From Triatoma infestans (Eukaryota; Arthropoda; Insecta; Hemiptera; Reduviidae): DNA of 64,000 nt. The DNA lies in contig JAAEAF010001954.1 in the NCBI GenBank assembly GCA_011037195.1, forward strand, positions 1-64,000, read 5' to 3'. Position numbers and translations under genes: made by a program. How positions within the stretch are numbered: position 1 is the stretch's first letter; each line of letters opens with the position of its first letter. The notes under the pieces were generated by a model that was not told where the DNA came from, searched no databases, and saw only the letters and a list, made by a program, of their open reading frames with translations. Below, piece after piece: positions 31,271 to 43,429 of this stretch.

Positions 31271-32545
31271 CGGCTAGAAAGTCGAAGAATTGTAGATAAG
31301 ATTGGGGAATTACTCCCAAGGTGTACTTGATTTATTCTAGAGTTATTATATCTAGATTGTTATACGGGTTCGCATACATAGCGCTTGGATTGTCTGGTGG
31401 CCGGTGCGATGCGGATCACGCCAATTGCTGCTATGAAGACTTTGTTGGTAATCCCACCATTCTTTGTAGAGGTGAAAAAAAACCTGATATTGAAAGCCTG
31501 TTATACAATATTAAACACGTAGGTTTTTGGCAGGGAAAGTGATATGGTCAATTTTATTATTCATGCTTTTAAAGGTACCTATTACAGATTCTGATAGAAT
31601 ATTGAATACTTTGTTTTTCAATCATTCCTGCAGTATCAAGTTACCTTCTAGGGAAGACGGGTTAAGACTGGGTCTGTCGGGTACCTGGTTGGGTGGTGTG
31701 ATACCTGATAATTATTTCCGATGTTATATGGACTGTTCCCGAAAGGTGGCATATCTGTAAGCTGCGGACTATTTTGAGACAGGTGACAATTGCCAATATC
31801 TATTGCTGAAAGGACTATTGTTTCCCATGCTGAGGTTTATGGTATTCTTTGTTGTATTTTGGATCTGCAGGTACGAAACACTAATTAACAGATGTTTGTA
31901 TCTGCTCGGATAGTCAAGCGATCAAGGTGCTGAGTGTCTTCACTTCTAAGTTGGTATTAGAATTTTCTAGAAGACTGGAAGAGTTTTCTTCCTTGAAGGA
32001 TCTTTTTTTAGTCTAGGTACCAGGTCATGTGGGAATTTTCGGGAAATGAGAAAGTGGATAGGTTGGTCTAATTTGGCGCCTCTCTTTCTCTTTTTCATTG
32101 ATCCAGAGCTTGGTGTTGGTGTCTCTTTTTAGACACACGTCTGTCAAGTTTCCAGACATGCACAGTTTTACAGCATTCATCCCTGTAGATGAGCTCAATA
32201 GGTTGTCGGCGTTCCGGATCCGGACAGGGTTATTAGTAAGATGTTGCTGTATCTTTCACGGACCTCTCTCAGGCATATAGTTGGGTCCCTTACTGGGCAT
32301 TGTGATTTAAGGAGACACCTCTACATAAGGAGCTCATGCCAGACCCCTTTTGTTAGAGTTTGTGAGACAGAGAATTAAACACCCATACATTTTATGACAG
32401 GGTGCTTGGGTTGTAAGGAAATTAGGTTCAAAATCTTTGGTCGGAACAAAATGTCTGTTGAAGAGCTTAGGCTATTTCACTTTTAAGTTTATGATCCGAT
32501 TTGTTCGGACTACGCCGAACTTACTTCATGTTTCTTACAGGGAGA
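31271..32545 (+). pseudogene. Decayed LINE, RNase H half
   Basis: Broken pieces in the plus frames correspond to the LINE at 40102-41444: an LPSRE-GLRL segment, an IPDNYFRCYMDCS segment equivalent to the RNase H RCYTDGS block, and traces of the C-terminal Cys/His region. Many stops and frameshifts. The stretch 31693-32110 is nearly duplicated at 36846-37290. Confidence 0.8.
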
Positions 32546-34189
32546 AACAAAAAATAACCTAACTTAGATAACATCTCCTAGGATATAAATTATATGTATT
32601 GTAACTTTTATATAGTGAATTTTTACTTACATATGGAATGCTTATTTGAAATTCATTGTCATAGTGAAAATCAAGAAAGAAGAAACCAAGAAGTACTAAC
32701 AAATAGAAAGGACATAAAGCGACATAGACAGGAAATATAGAAGTTGTTGGGTTCTCAAAAAAATAAACATATATACAGTCGAGGAAAAAACACAATTTAT
32801 TCTCAATTTAAACAATACAACTATGCACATGTGGATTAGTAATACACAAAAAACAAGGATGACAGTAAGAACGCAAAACAACACGATCCACGAAAAATCA
32901 TGTGTCTTTTAAGTAAGAATATTCATTTTTCAAACATTAACAAATCGATATATAACCATACATCGATAGCAGCTATAATTCTTAACAGTAGTAGACCATA
33001 AACTGACTAAAACTTACTGAACATTATATTTTAACTAAGATAACGGAAAATGCAAAAAGAAAAATGATTTTGTTTAAAAGAGGAATGTGATAAGAAGAAG
33101 TAAATGTTACATCATTGTTTGTTATGAAATAAAATAAAACAAAAGGGGTATGAGTGATAAAGCGAAAGCGTGATTCACCCTTTAAATTTTTGAGCCACTG
33201 CCATCAGTAAGACGCTAGCATTATGGGATTGTGTTAGGGAAGTAACAAAACAAGCGGATAAAGAGAAGTCTGTGTATAGGAGCAGCATTGCACAAGAGAT
33301 GTTTGGTACTTACTTCCTCCCGAGGGGTTTATCTACCTTCTTTCACAAAAAAATAAAGAAAAGAAATACACCCCTTTATTCAAGTTACCTACTGAACCTA
33401 ATGGATTGGGGATCTCGCCTAAGGATTCTTCTTGAAATGAAAGTGCATTGAAGCAACTCTCATACCCATCAGAACAGGCCAGATGCTTATTTACCTCTTT
33501 TTGAATTATTATCATTATTTTTACTTTCTCTTACTCCTATCGAGTTTTCACAGAAAATACACGTTTTAACGTTCTCTAGATCCGAAAAACTTGGATTTCA
33601 GCAATTCATCTATATTTAAACATATTATATTTCCGGAATAAATTAAAAAAATCACTCTAAATTGTTGCAATCATTTTTTTATAATGATGGAACCTTTTAA
33701 TTACATATGTGGCTTTAAAATGTTTTTACATTAATCTTTCACCTTTATTTATTGTTCATTCTCATTTAATGTTTATCTTGATAATAAAGTTCATTTTTTT
33801 TTTTCATATCTCATTATCCTTGTACGAAAGTAAATCAGTAGTTGAAGTTAATTGAAATGGTTCAAAGATTTTTTTATTAAAAAAATTATTTGCCCTACCT
33901 AGCTCTACTCCAAATTATATTTTGTACAGACTTACATAAATTTACTTTTCTCCTATACTTTAAAGTTGCACTTCAATTATGTATCCCAAGTACTAAACTT
34001 CCTCAGATGCCCGTTTTTCTAAAACTTCAGCTTTCCAAATAATTAATAAATATACATCTTGGTTTTCTTAGTGGAATTCCTTAGATCGAAATTATATTTG
34101 TGCATTTGGATTTTCACTTGAAAATAAGGAATTTTGGCAAGGTAAAATGAAATGTCTTCTTTCTATTATAAATTCTAGGCATTTGGAGG
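32546..34189. other. No gene; small family A piece
   Basis: A family A 5'-end fragment lies at 33523-33597 (TACTTTCTCTTACTCCTATC, then CGAGTTTTCACAGAAAATA). Otherwise AT-rich with no supported feature. Confidence 0.5.
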
Positions 34190-34500
34190 AGTCTGAGAGG
34201 CACGCCCACAATCTTCATCACGGTTTTTGTTGTACAAAGATTTAGATCACACTCTTCAGTTTTTAAGGTTTTCAGATTCAAATCATTGTGGTCTCTCTTT
34301 AACTCAACTTCGTTGGTTATTTAAACTAAGGTGTGAGCTGCTCTATTTAAATTACTGTCCTTTCCTAGAAAGAGATGTGGAACTCTGTCCTCTGAATAAC
34401 TCTCAGTCCAAGGAAGACGTGTTTCATTTCATTGCGGAGTGTACTATTCTTCTAGAACTTAGACATCTTTATTTTGGCTGTAAGAAGTTATCTAGGTGAA
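34190..34500 (+). pseudogene. LINE C-terminal fragment
   Basis: A 90-codon frame (34227-34499) carries CPLNNSQSKEDVFHFIAECTI, a Cys/His pattern common at the C-terminus of insect non-LTR elements, followed by YFG. The upstream RT part is absent or beyond recognition. Confidence 0.55.
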
Positions 34501-35190
34501 ATGTAATTGGTGATATTGTGTTGTATGTTTGTAGTAGCACGAGCGGTTTAGTAAAAGGGCTTGTAAGTATATATGTTTAAGAGAGAAGTATTAGTAATAA
34601 GAAAGTAGTCACCACTGCTAACAATAAATATATTCTATTAAAATAATAACTACAAGTTATTTGCAAAGAATTATAAACTTATTAATATGCACTGATGCTA
34701 GAGAGAGCGAAAAACAAGTGTTCTGCTTTGAATGTCTACCACAAACTGTCTTGAAGGAATGCCCTCTCTAGCGGGGGATTTTCTTTTACAAAAGAGTTGG
34801 CCTAACGGGTTCTTGCGCTTTTGTTTCTTTAATTGCAATGACCTTATATTTCAGTACCTGACTCTAAATACACTCTTTTTGAAGATAAATTCACTATTTA
34901 TTTTCAAAAATGCTTCACTTAAATATTGTCAAAATTCACTCAACTATTTTTCAAAACTATTATTTTTCCATTTCGTTCTTCCACTACATAGGACTCAGTT
35001 AATATCCCTTCTAAACTCATCTTCTTGCCAATCACTTCTTAAATATGCACGACACTCCTAGCAGTATCGTTATCAACTTGTTCAATATTTTTCAATTTCT
35101 AATTTTCCTATATTATTTATTTTATCTATTTATTTTTCTACTTTTTTGTTTATTGTTTTTTATTTTTATTGTTTTAATACTGTCCACGGT
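34501..35190. other. No gene supported
   Basis: AT-rich. A 109-codon frame at 34732-35061 is hydrophobic and low-complexity and matches nothing I know. Confidence 0.4.
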
Positions 35191-35487
35191 TCACAATAGT
35201 TGATCAAAAATCAAGCTCCGGAAGACGGATAACTTATCCATGCCGTATATACTTGTTTGTTTTTTTCTTTCTTTTGTATATGAGACAAATTGTATCTCTC
35301 TTCCTTTATATAAATACAATACATTATTATTATACCCCTTAAAAAAAATTTCGAACAGGTGTACATCTTTTTCTTCCACATGGATTTCCAATAAAATGAA
35401 AATTTCAAAACTTTTGACAAAATTAAAAAAATTTACTTGATCGATTTTATTCTTAAAACCACTTATATTGTAACTTACTACAGACAA
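35191..35487 (-). pseudogene. LINE endonuclease N-terminal fragment
   Basis: The frame opens with SVVSYNISGFKNKI and continues with FFNFVKSFEIFILLEIHVEE and a YLYKGREI segment. This is the layout of the start of an apurinic-type endonuclease domain (first N, then an E-T-like site) of a non-LTR element. Only the first 100 codons remain. Confidence 0.6.
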
Positions 35488-35799
35488 ATGATGAAATTCA
35501 GAAGATTGTAGTCATAATAACTGCTGGAGTCAGCAGTTTTTTGGATTTGGTGCCTTATTATTTCTTAGATTTGCCACTGAGAATTGCTGGTTCGTCATCT
35601 GTTGGTTCGAAATGCTGGTTCGTCTTCAATACCTGGACCCCATCTTCTTCACCCGTCATGAGTCCCCTTCCATCCTCCCAATGAAACTTTTTATTGTTAT
35701 ATACAAAAAGCTGTCGCCCATGATAATTCTCACATCCGGATGAACTGTTTTTATTTTAAACCTTATTTCCTATAATTTCTTCTTCTTATTGGAGAAACC

Positions 35800-36288
35800 G
35801 ATCGTGTGATCGGTTAAGACTACTCGGTCCCAATACAACAGGTGGCTTGCGTCTTCAAGGACCCACAGGGGAAAGTATCTGTAGTAGGGCTCGGCGAGCT
35901 GAACTAAACTTGATCCCTATTTATTTTTATTTTTACACTCAATCGATGTCGGATATTTTTTATCGTATACTGAATTTAGCAATAATGAAACATTCCATCA
36001 AAGTATAGTGGAGTTAGTCTATAGAAGGAAGATATATTACTTAATGTCTAGAATATTCAGTAAATCAGTAATGTTCTTTGCTTCGATTAAAAACAAAGTT
36101 TTGTTTCCCTCTCCAAAAAAAATGTTTAAATGGTCCAAAGAAGAGAATTAAATGAAGAAGAAACATAGCGTTAGCAATCGTGTGATCGGTTAAGACCACT
36201 CGGTCCCAATATAACAAGTGCTTTGCGTCTTCAAGGACCGACGGGGGAATGTATCGTTAGTAGGGCTCGGCGAGCTGAACTAAACTAC
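35800..36288. repeat. 113-bp direct repeat, 376 bp apart
   Basis: A block beginning GATCGTGTGATCGGTTAAGA and containing ACTCGGTCCCAATA, TTGCGTCTTCAAGGACC and TAGTAGGGCTCGGCGAGCTG occurs at 35800-35912 and again at 36176-36288. Its family is not recognised. Confidence 0.75.
35925..36070 (+). repeat. Repeat also found at 37785-37940
   Basis: CACTCAATCGATGTCGG followed by a shared block (ACTGAATTTAGCAATAATGA, then AACCTAAT-like and TATAGAAGGAAGATATATTA) is repeated near 37785. One of the two copies may be a duplicated neighbour of the block at 35800. Confidence 0.7.
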
Positions 36289-36845
36289 TACCTTGACTAC
36301 ACCTTATGGAGGATTTTTGCCATGAATAAAGATTCCTTTTGAGGTAGTGCTGGACAGGCCACCAGCCGTTCAGAGACCAGATAATACATTAATAATAATA
36401 ATAATAATTCTTATTATTTACAATGAGTTGAAAAATTTTAGTCCGGAGAAATAAAGTTTTGTTTAACTTAGATTGTTTACTTCTTATTTATTGTAACCGT
36501 TCATTAAAGTTCGATTCCTTAAGTCCATGTCGGTACCAGAAGGTATAACTGTACTCTTCATTTATTCTGTAGTTTTTTTTTATCAGTGTTTGTCACGAAA
36601 TCTAGTTAAGCATGTAACCAACCATACTTCAGTTTAGGTATGATTCCAGTTTGAGTATTTGTTAAGATATTTTAAATTCCGCGCACGGTCACCTGATGAT
36701 ATAAGAAAAATCAAATATCATCAGTTAAGAAATTTTCAAATATATAAAAAAATTATAATAAATTTTACTTGAATCTAAATTATTTATTTCAAACATAGTA
36801 CATTGTATGCAATCGTCTATGGTGTGGATCGCAATCGTAGGTTGG

Positions 36846-37305
36846 ATGGTGTGGTACCTGATAATTATTTCCGATGTTATATGGACTGTTCTCAAATGAT
36901 GGCATATCTGTATAGGTGGTGTATCTGTAAGCTGCGGACTATTTTGAGACAGGTGACAATTTTCAATATCTATTGCTGAAAGGACCATTGTTTCCCATGC
37001 TGAGGTTTATGGTATTCTTTGTTGAATTTTGGATCTGCAGGTACGAAACACTAATTAACAGATGTTTGTATCTGCTCGGATAGTCAAGCGATCAAGGTGC
37101 TGAGTGTCTTCACTTCTAAGTTGGTATTAGAATTTTCTAGAAGACTGGAAGAGCTTTCTTCCTTGAAGGATCCTTTTTTAGTCTAGGTACCAGGTCATGT
37201 GGGAATTTTTGGGGAATGAGGAAGTGGATAGGTTGGTCTAATTTGGCGCCTCTCTCTCTCTCTTTTTCATTGATCCAGAGCTTGGTGTTGTTGGTATCAA
37301 AGCGT
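36846..37305 (+). pseudogene. Duplicate of the decayed LINE segment
   Basis: This segment matches 31693-32110 in nearly every position, including the in-frame stop CTGTAAGCTGCGG and the broken TAGTCTAGGTACC segment. It has an extra short internal duplication near 36895-36930. Shared lesions show that it was copied after the original decayed. Confidence 0.85.
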
Positions 37306-37784
37306 CGCCACCCAGGTCTTTACTACCTGTTATTAATATTATTTTCATGTTATGTAGCAAGTTTTTCTAGTATTTATCATTTATCTGCAAAGGATAAGTT
37401 TCTTTTCAAACATTTTTCACACTTAAAACATAAATCAATAAATTATACGCCCGTCAATATTCTAATTAAAATTTAATAATCTTTATCTGTTTCGTTTCTG
37501 TGACCAAAACGAATTAACAGCATATTTTTTTTTTTTAATTTATTCAAATTTTCTCCAATTTATAAGCCACTTTCATTTATTTTCCATTTATGTTCACCAG
37601 GAATTTATGTTATTGCAAAATGAGATTTGATTAAACTGGATCAAAAAAAAAAAAGGAGAGAATTTGTAGATGAAGAGGTTTCGTTATATTAAATTTTTAG
37701 TCATTTAATTTAGCTTATATTAAAAAGGTACCATACTGAGAGAACATAACCAGCCAATGCAAATCATTTACATTCCCCATTTAT

Positions 37785-37940
37785 TATTATTATTATTTTT
37801 TTTTTACATTCAATCGATGTCAGATATATTTTATCGTATACTGAATTTAGCAATAATGAGACATTCCATCAAAGAAGTAGTGGAGTTACTCTATAGAAGG
37901 AAGATATATTATTTAATGGCTAGAATATTCGGTAACCCAA
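37785..37940 (+). repeat. Second copy of the repeat at 35925-36070
   Basis: Same landmarks in the same order, slightly divergent. Confidence 0.7.
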
Positions 37941-38269
37941 GCGATATAATAACTTATTCTGGTCCACTTATTTAAAAGGGAAAAAAATAAGTACTTACTA
38001 AAAAGAAAATTACAATGGAAAATTAAAATTAATGGCAGTAAAAACACCAATTTAATGTTTACACTTCGCCGAGGAACTTGTCCTTCATTATATTATACTG
38101 TTGCAGACACCGTGGAATACCTAGGTATGTACTTGGATAAAAGACTCACGTGGAACTTACATACTAGACTTAAACAACAAGAACTAAACACTCGATACAG
38201 ACTTCTTCTTAGACTTCTAGACAAACGCTCCAAACTCTCATTAAACAACAAAGTACATATACAAAACAA

Positions 38270-38930
38270 TTTACGACCATGTGATGTGATGGCAAGAAGA
38301 AGAAGAAGATATAATTTTTAAATAAATCTAAAAATTTTTATATTACAAACCTTTTTGTAATACAAACCCTTTTTGTATTTCCTTCATACAAGGATCAATG
38401 TACACTCAAGAGGCCACCCCGGCCAAAACAGCCATTGTTAACTACCGACCTCCCTTAGGGTCAATATACTACAAGAGATGTCTTAGTGTGGCACGTACTT
38501 ACACATCAGCCGATGTGTGAATGATGCAAATATAAACGTCGCCCCACTGGAGTTCCAAATCAGTTAAGTACGGGTCATCCATCAGTTAAGTTCGAGTTAT
38601 CGATCAGTTAAGTTCGAGTTATCAATCAGTTAAGTGCCAGTAAGAAGGAAGTTCACATCAGTTCCAGATCAGCAGCACCATCACATATCGCGAGCGCGTC
38701 CCTATTTAAGGTTTTAACACTACTTCTTTAATAATTTATATTTATTTCATAATTCTTATATTCATTTGCAATTGTGCATCTTAGTTTTTCTATTTCAAAA
38801 CACTTTTAATTATTTGTTAAAATATAGTTTATTTTCATAAATCAGTAGTACGTATTTCGAATACCAATTCTCTAATCTCTCTAACTAACAACACTTACTC
38901 CTCACTTCGACTTCCGGTATCCATAAAACG
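38270..38930. mobile_element. Insert within the Jockey copy, possible LTR
   Basis: This stretch interrupts the Jockey frame. It contains the TTAGTGTGGCACGTACTTA block, an AAATATAAACGTCGCCCC (TATA-like) block, then 22-bp tandem units, and ends near CTCTCTAACTAACAACA. The order resembles a solo LTR, but no target-site duplication or clean TG...CA termini were found. Confidence 0.35.
38561..38645. repeat. 22-bp minisatellite, ~4 units
   Basis: The unit ATCAGTTAAGTTCGAGTTAT plus two bases is repeated nearly four times, with the outer units more divergent. Confidence 0.85.
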
Positions 38931-39394
38931 ATACCAATTCAACCAATTTGGACTTACGGGGTTGAAGTCTGGAGCTCCTGCACAGCAAGAACGAATTAAA
39001 AAGAATCCAGTCCCACCAATCCAAAATCCTTCGCAAAATCACTCAAGCTCCATATTACATATCCAGCCTGACCTTATACAACGACTTAAAAATCCCTTTC
39101 ATCACAAAAATGGATATCTTTCCGTTACAAAAAATTCGATGAAACTCTCCTCCTTCATCCTAACCCTCTCGTCCTACAATTGACCTCTGCCCACATTCCA
39201 GGTAGTCCTCCCCGCCGACTGAAACGCCTCCTGCGGCCGCGAGACTTACTTTTTCAGCAACAAACTGCCTAAGTACACAATAAGGGACATTATTACTGAA
39301 TAATGTCCCTCACATGTGCACATGTCTTTATTTTCATTTATCATTTTTGATACAGCTGTAAATATCAATAAAAGTATTAAAAAAAAAAACTGGT

Positions 39395-39430
39395 GTGAAA
39401 CACTCATACGACTTTCTTTTACTCCAAATC
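39395..39430 (-). repeat. Family A terminal fragment
   Basis: GGTGTGAAACACTCATACGA followed by CTTTCTTTTACTCC sits right after the Jockey A-tract. Confidence 0.6.
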
Positions 39431-40089
39431 GATACAATTTAATTAACACATTTTCTCTAAAACTGCAACGTTTAATGATTAGTGGAGCTGGCGATAAAAA
39501 AAAAGGTGGTAGGTGTTATAGTTGTATACCTGAACGGGCTTGTATGGATCGCCCCTGTCAAAACCAATAATGCTTGTGCAGTTTAAATATAAACCTAACT
39601 GAAAGACTACCTAAACTCCTCTAAAATAATTTTTTGTATAAAAAATGTTTCAAATAAAAGAGATATGTTTTTATTGGTGCAGTGAGCATTCCAACATTAA
39701 AGAAAATCGATATAGCCTTTTTCGAAAAAAATTTAAACATAAAACTCGAAAAGCCTAAAGCCTAATCCGCAAGGATTGAAAATAAGAGTTATTTTTAAAA
39801 CTAAATATTAATTTGCTTTAGTGAGCCCACTTTAACTACGAAGAGCTTTTAGTTAAATTTCGCAACACATTTTGTACATATGAGTTGATAAATGAGAGGT
39901 ATTTTTGATCGTTAACATTTTTCTAATTTCAATGAAAATTAATTACCACCCTTTGAGAGATTTGTGTTTTACTCAGAAATAAGAGTTCTCCTTTGATTTT
40001 TATTATTTCTCTCTCTCAAAAAAAAAAAAATCGTGCCTGATAATCAGCATGCTTTACTGTTGGATCTTTGTTAATACGCGATTGTAAAT
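39431..40089. other. No gene seen
   Basis: AT-rich, with degenerate family-A-like phrases (AAAGAAAATCGATATAGCC) but nothing clear enough to map. Confidence 0.45.
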
Positions 40090-40101
40090 AAACAGTAGAT
40101 A

Positions 40102-41444
40102 TTATTATTATTATTCAAGGAAGGGGAGGGCAAAACCCTACGCTATCCAAAACCTCCCTGAGCCGCCCTGGGATAACTTCTTTAGCTACCCCTAAAGAAT
40201 AACAACTACTGGGTCTGGAACAAAAGTACAGGCCCAGGTTTTACCCATCTAAGTTCACCACAGACAGAACAAATCGGACCAAAACCTTAAAAGGACATGC
40301 TTAAGATCCTCTACCGATATCTTATTCCGGCCGAAAGTCCTAAACCTAATCTCCTCACAGCCCAAACAATCCGTCATCAGATGCATGGGTGTTTCCTCTT
40401 CCGTCTCACAAACTCTACAAAAGGGGTCAGGCATGAATCCCATTGTATAGAGATGTCTCCTTAAGCCACAATGCCCAGTGAGGAAGCCAACCAGATGCCT
40501 GAGAGAGGTCCGTGAAAGACATCGGATCCCGCTACTCAAAGCTCCGTCCGGACCCCCAATGAGCATCTTAGACTGCCGACAACCCACTGCACTCATCCAT
40601 AAGGATGAGTGCTGTGAGGTCATCCACGTCTGAAAGCCCGACAAACATGTGCCAGAAGACACACCAACAGCAGGCTCTGGACCAATGAAAAGGAGAGAGG
40701 CACCTAATTTGGCAACCTATCCACCTCCTCATTCCCAAAGATTCCCATATGACCTGGAACCCAGACCAGAAGCACATCCTTCAATAAAGAAAGATCTTCC
40801 AGTCTTTTAGAACATTCCAACACCAATCTGGAAGTGAAGACACATGAGCTAAGCGCCTTCAATGCAACCTGGCTGTCCGAGCAGATACAAACACCTTTTA
40901 AATTAGTGTTACGCACCTTCTCATCCAAAATACAACAAAGAATTGCATAAACCTCAGCCTTGATAAACGGTGGCCCACTCACCAAGAGGCACCACCAAAT
41001 GGTCTCCCGTCTCAAAATAGACGGTAGCCCCAGACCTACCATCCATCCTGGAACCGTCAGTGTAGCATCGAAGATAATTGTCAGGAATCACCCCAGACGG
41101 ACGCAGGATTAACCAATCTTCTCTAGAAGGCAGCCTAACCCTGTAGGAATGACCACAGACAAAAGTCTTCAACATCCTATCAGAAGGGAAACCTGTAATG
41201 GGAATCCTTAAAAGCATCTAGCGATAAATGGTAGAATGACCAAAAACCTTTCTGTTTAATTCTATGCCAGGCTTTCATTGCCTGGTTTTTCACTTCCACA
41301 AAGAGAGGTGGAAATTCCTAACAAAGTCTCCATGGATGCGGTCGGTATAGTCCGAAACGCACCAGTCACCGCCAGACAAGCCAAGCGTTGGATATCTTCC
41401 AACAGCTGTCTAGCGGATCGTGTTTCAAAGCGACGCCGCCACAC
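40102..41444 (-). mobile_element. 5'-truncated LINE with TAA-repeat tail and 12-bp TSD
   Basis: Flanked by identical AAACAGTAGATA (40090-40101 and 41445-41456). On the minus strand it encodes the thumb end of a reverse transcriptase (RLACLAVTGAFRTIPTASME), RNase H (RCYTDGSRM, CSDSQVALKAL, VWVPGHMGIFGNEEVDRL) and a C-terminal C-x2-C/H-x4-C region (CRVCETEEETPMHLMTDC). It ends in an ATT/TAA microsatellite tail, as in I-like elements. Broken by several frameshifts. Confidence 0.92.
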
Positions 41445-41456
41445 AAACAGTAGATA

Positions 41457-42147
41457 AATTCATATTCAATAAATATTTAGATTGCATGACCTACGGTACA
41501 GACAATCCTGCTCTTACACATTTAGAACAGTTTACTGTTTTGACATTAAATTCTTCCTAACTATATTTTATTTATTAAATTTTTCAATAATAGGTGTTTA
41601 TTTCTTTGGATTTCCCATAGGGAAGAAAACATGGGAATTTAATTTTGTAAATTCATCAAAAAACTATTAATTTCAATTTATCCATAGAAAAAACAGAATT
41701 TTTTTTTTCTTTTTATATCTACATGTTTCATAAAATTTTAAAAATATAAAGATTTGGTGCAAATACCTGTATTTTTGATCATCTAAATTTTCCATTTTTC
41801 CATATTTTCTTAATTATTGAAAGTTTTCAATGAAAAATTGGGCAAAAACGAAATCAATTGGAAAAAGCTCAGCATATTTATCTCATTTGACTCAGCATGC
41901 AAAATTGCAGTAAGATAGGTTCTTTTTTTGACAGTCAATAATTGCTGTTTCACTGTCAATAAATGAATCTTGAGTTTTATTTCTGAGTGAACAAATTTTC
42001 CGCTCATTGAATAACCGTTATTTATGGATATATTTATTTTTGTCTCAAATATAACCCTCAAGGTGTGGTTTTTGATAGATTGACTAGAAAAAAGTGAAAA
42101 TAAAAGTGCCATCTTAATATATATCAAAAAAGTAATTTCAAAAGACA
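41457..42147. other. No gene seen
   Basis: AT-rich; an open frame at 41810-42148 (minus) overlaps the family A repeat boundary and is unrecognised. Confidence 0.5.
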
Positions 42148-42681
42148 AAAAAAAAAATCTGGTGTAAAACGCTCACACAACTTTCTCTTACTCTAGTTCT
42201 CAAAATTATAATAGATAAATTTTATAGTTTGGGTATCAAATTTAATGAAATTCGTCGAAAACTGAAAAAAACTGTCCAGTAAAAGTGCACTTCCGATTTA
42301 GTAATTTTCTTGAAACTCGGAATTTTGGCCATCTATTTATTTCTAATTAATTTTGTTTGGATGATAGAATTGTAAAATCAACTATGATAGCACTTTAGAG
42401 AAAAACATAACCCCACTCCTCCTCAAAAAGTGAACCTTAAATGAATTTTCCCAGAGAAATGTTTTTAATAAAAGTTGTAGATCATTGTATGTTTATTTTA
42501 TATTCGAAGTTTCAGGAAAATCGTCGGAGTGATTTTTGAGAAAAAAGCGAAAAAGTGAAAAAAATCATTTAGTAAAGTGTATTGTAATCATGTCAAATTT
42601 TCGATATTGAGTTTTCACCGGAAAATGTCCGTTTTAAGGTGTCCTCAGTCCAAAAAAGTGGTTTTTAGCAAACGGCCTTTG

Positions 42682-42732
<51 letters not shown>

Positions 42733-43190
42733 ATATATGAACAGGATAGCTTAAAAACGAAAAATCGTAGAAAGTTCAAACTTGATATTCCGTTTAGTTA
42801 TCACTATCGGATCCAACAGTGAGACATCTGTCAAAATTCCTCAACCGGAAGTACCACTTTACTAGTTGTGGTTTTTTTTTTTTTAAGTTTTTGCAACTTT
42901 CTCAAAAATGGCTCCAACAATTTTCTTCAAATTAGCTATATCAACTACACATACTAACAGTTACAACTTTTATTTGCAACATTTCTCCGGGAAAATTCAT
43001 TTAAGGGCATTTCTGGGGGAGGGATGGGGTTAGGATTTCACCTAAAGTGCTATTTCAGTTTAGTAGACAATTCTATAATCTAAATAGTGTTAATTAGAAT
43101 TGAATATATTGTTGAAATTCCGAGTTTGAAAAAATCGGATAACCAGAAGTGCACGTTACTAGGAGTAAGAGAAAGTAAAAATTCTTAGTT
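42148..43190. repeat. Family A repeat, rearranged (internal inversion)
   Basis: It opens in minus order with GGTGTAAAACGCTCACACAA and one internal unit to about 42578. It then switches to plus order (TTGAGTTTTCACCGGAAAA, GT run at about 42680-42720, internal unit). It ends with the minus-order terminus CTAGGAGTAAGAGAAAG. One section has therefore been inverted relative to the ends. Confidence 0.75.
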
Positions 43191-43429
43191 GTGATAAGAT
43201 TTTTTACAAAATATAAATAATTATTCATTTCAATCCTTGCTATTCTATAAAGACGCACATCTAGTTAACCAATTTTGTTCAAATTTAGAATTCTATTCAA
43301 ATGCTTCTAATTTATTTATATTAATATTATATAGGTGGTAAAGCCATACATTTTACTGACGTACCACTTTAGTGGAAAGCTACTTGTTCCCTCAGAACTT
43401 CCAAAAAAAAAAAAAAAAATTATCCCCAT

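Larger units (their letters stand above)
38055..39395 (+). pseudogene. Jockey-like LINE, disrupted
   Basis: The 5' part (38055-38270) encodes EYLGMYLDKRLTW and RLKQQELNTRYRLLLRLLD, the RT tail of Jockey-like elements. Homology resumes at about 38930 with PIQPIWTYGVEVW and continues through LKIPFITKMD to a PRRLKRLLRPRDL end near 39250. A 3' UTR with a hairpin (AAGGGACATTATT ... AATGTCCCT), AATAAA and an A-tract ends at about 39395. About 660 bp lie between the two parts. Confidence 0.8.

Noticed and set aside
38561..38645. CRISPR-like array
   Set aside because: Units are contiguous, without spacers, and the DNA is eukaryotic.
42577..42822. Open frame with a cysteine/valine-rich stretch
   Set aside because: The stretch is a translated GT microsatellite within a family A repeat; similar frames at 3809, 26456 and 44105 have the same origin.
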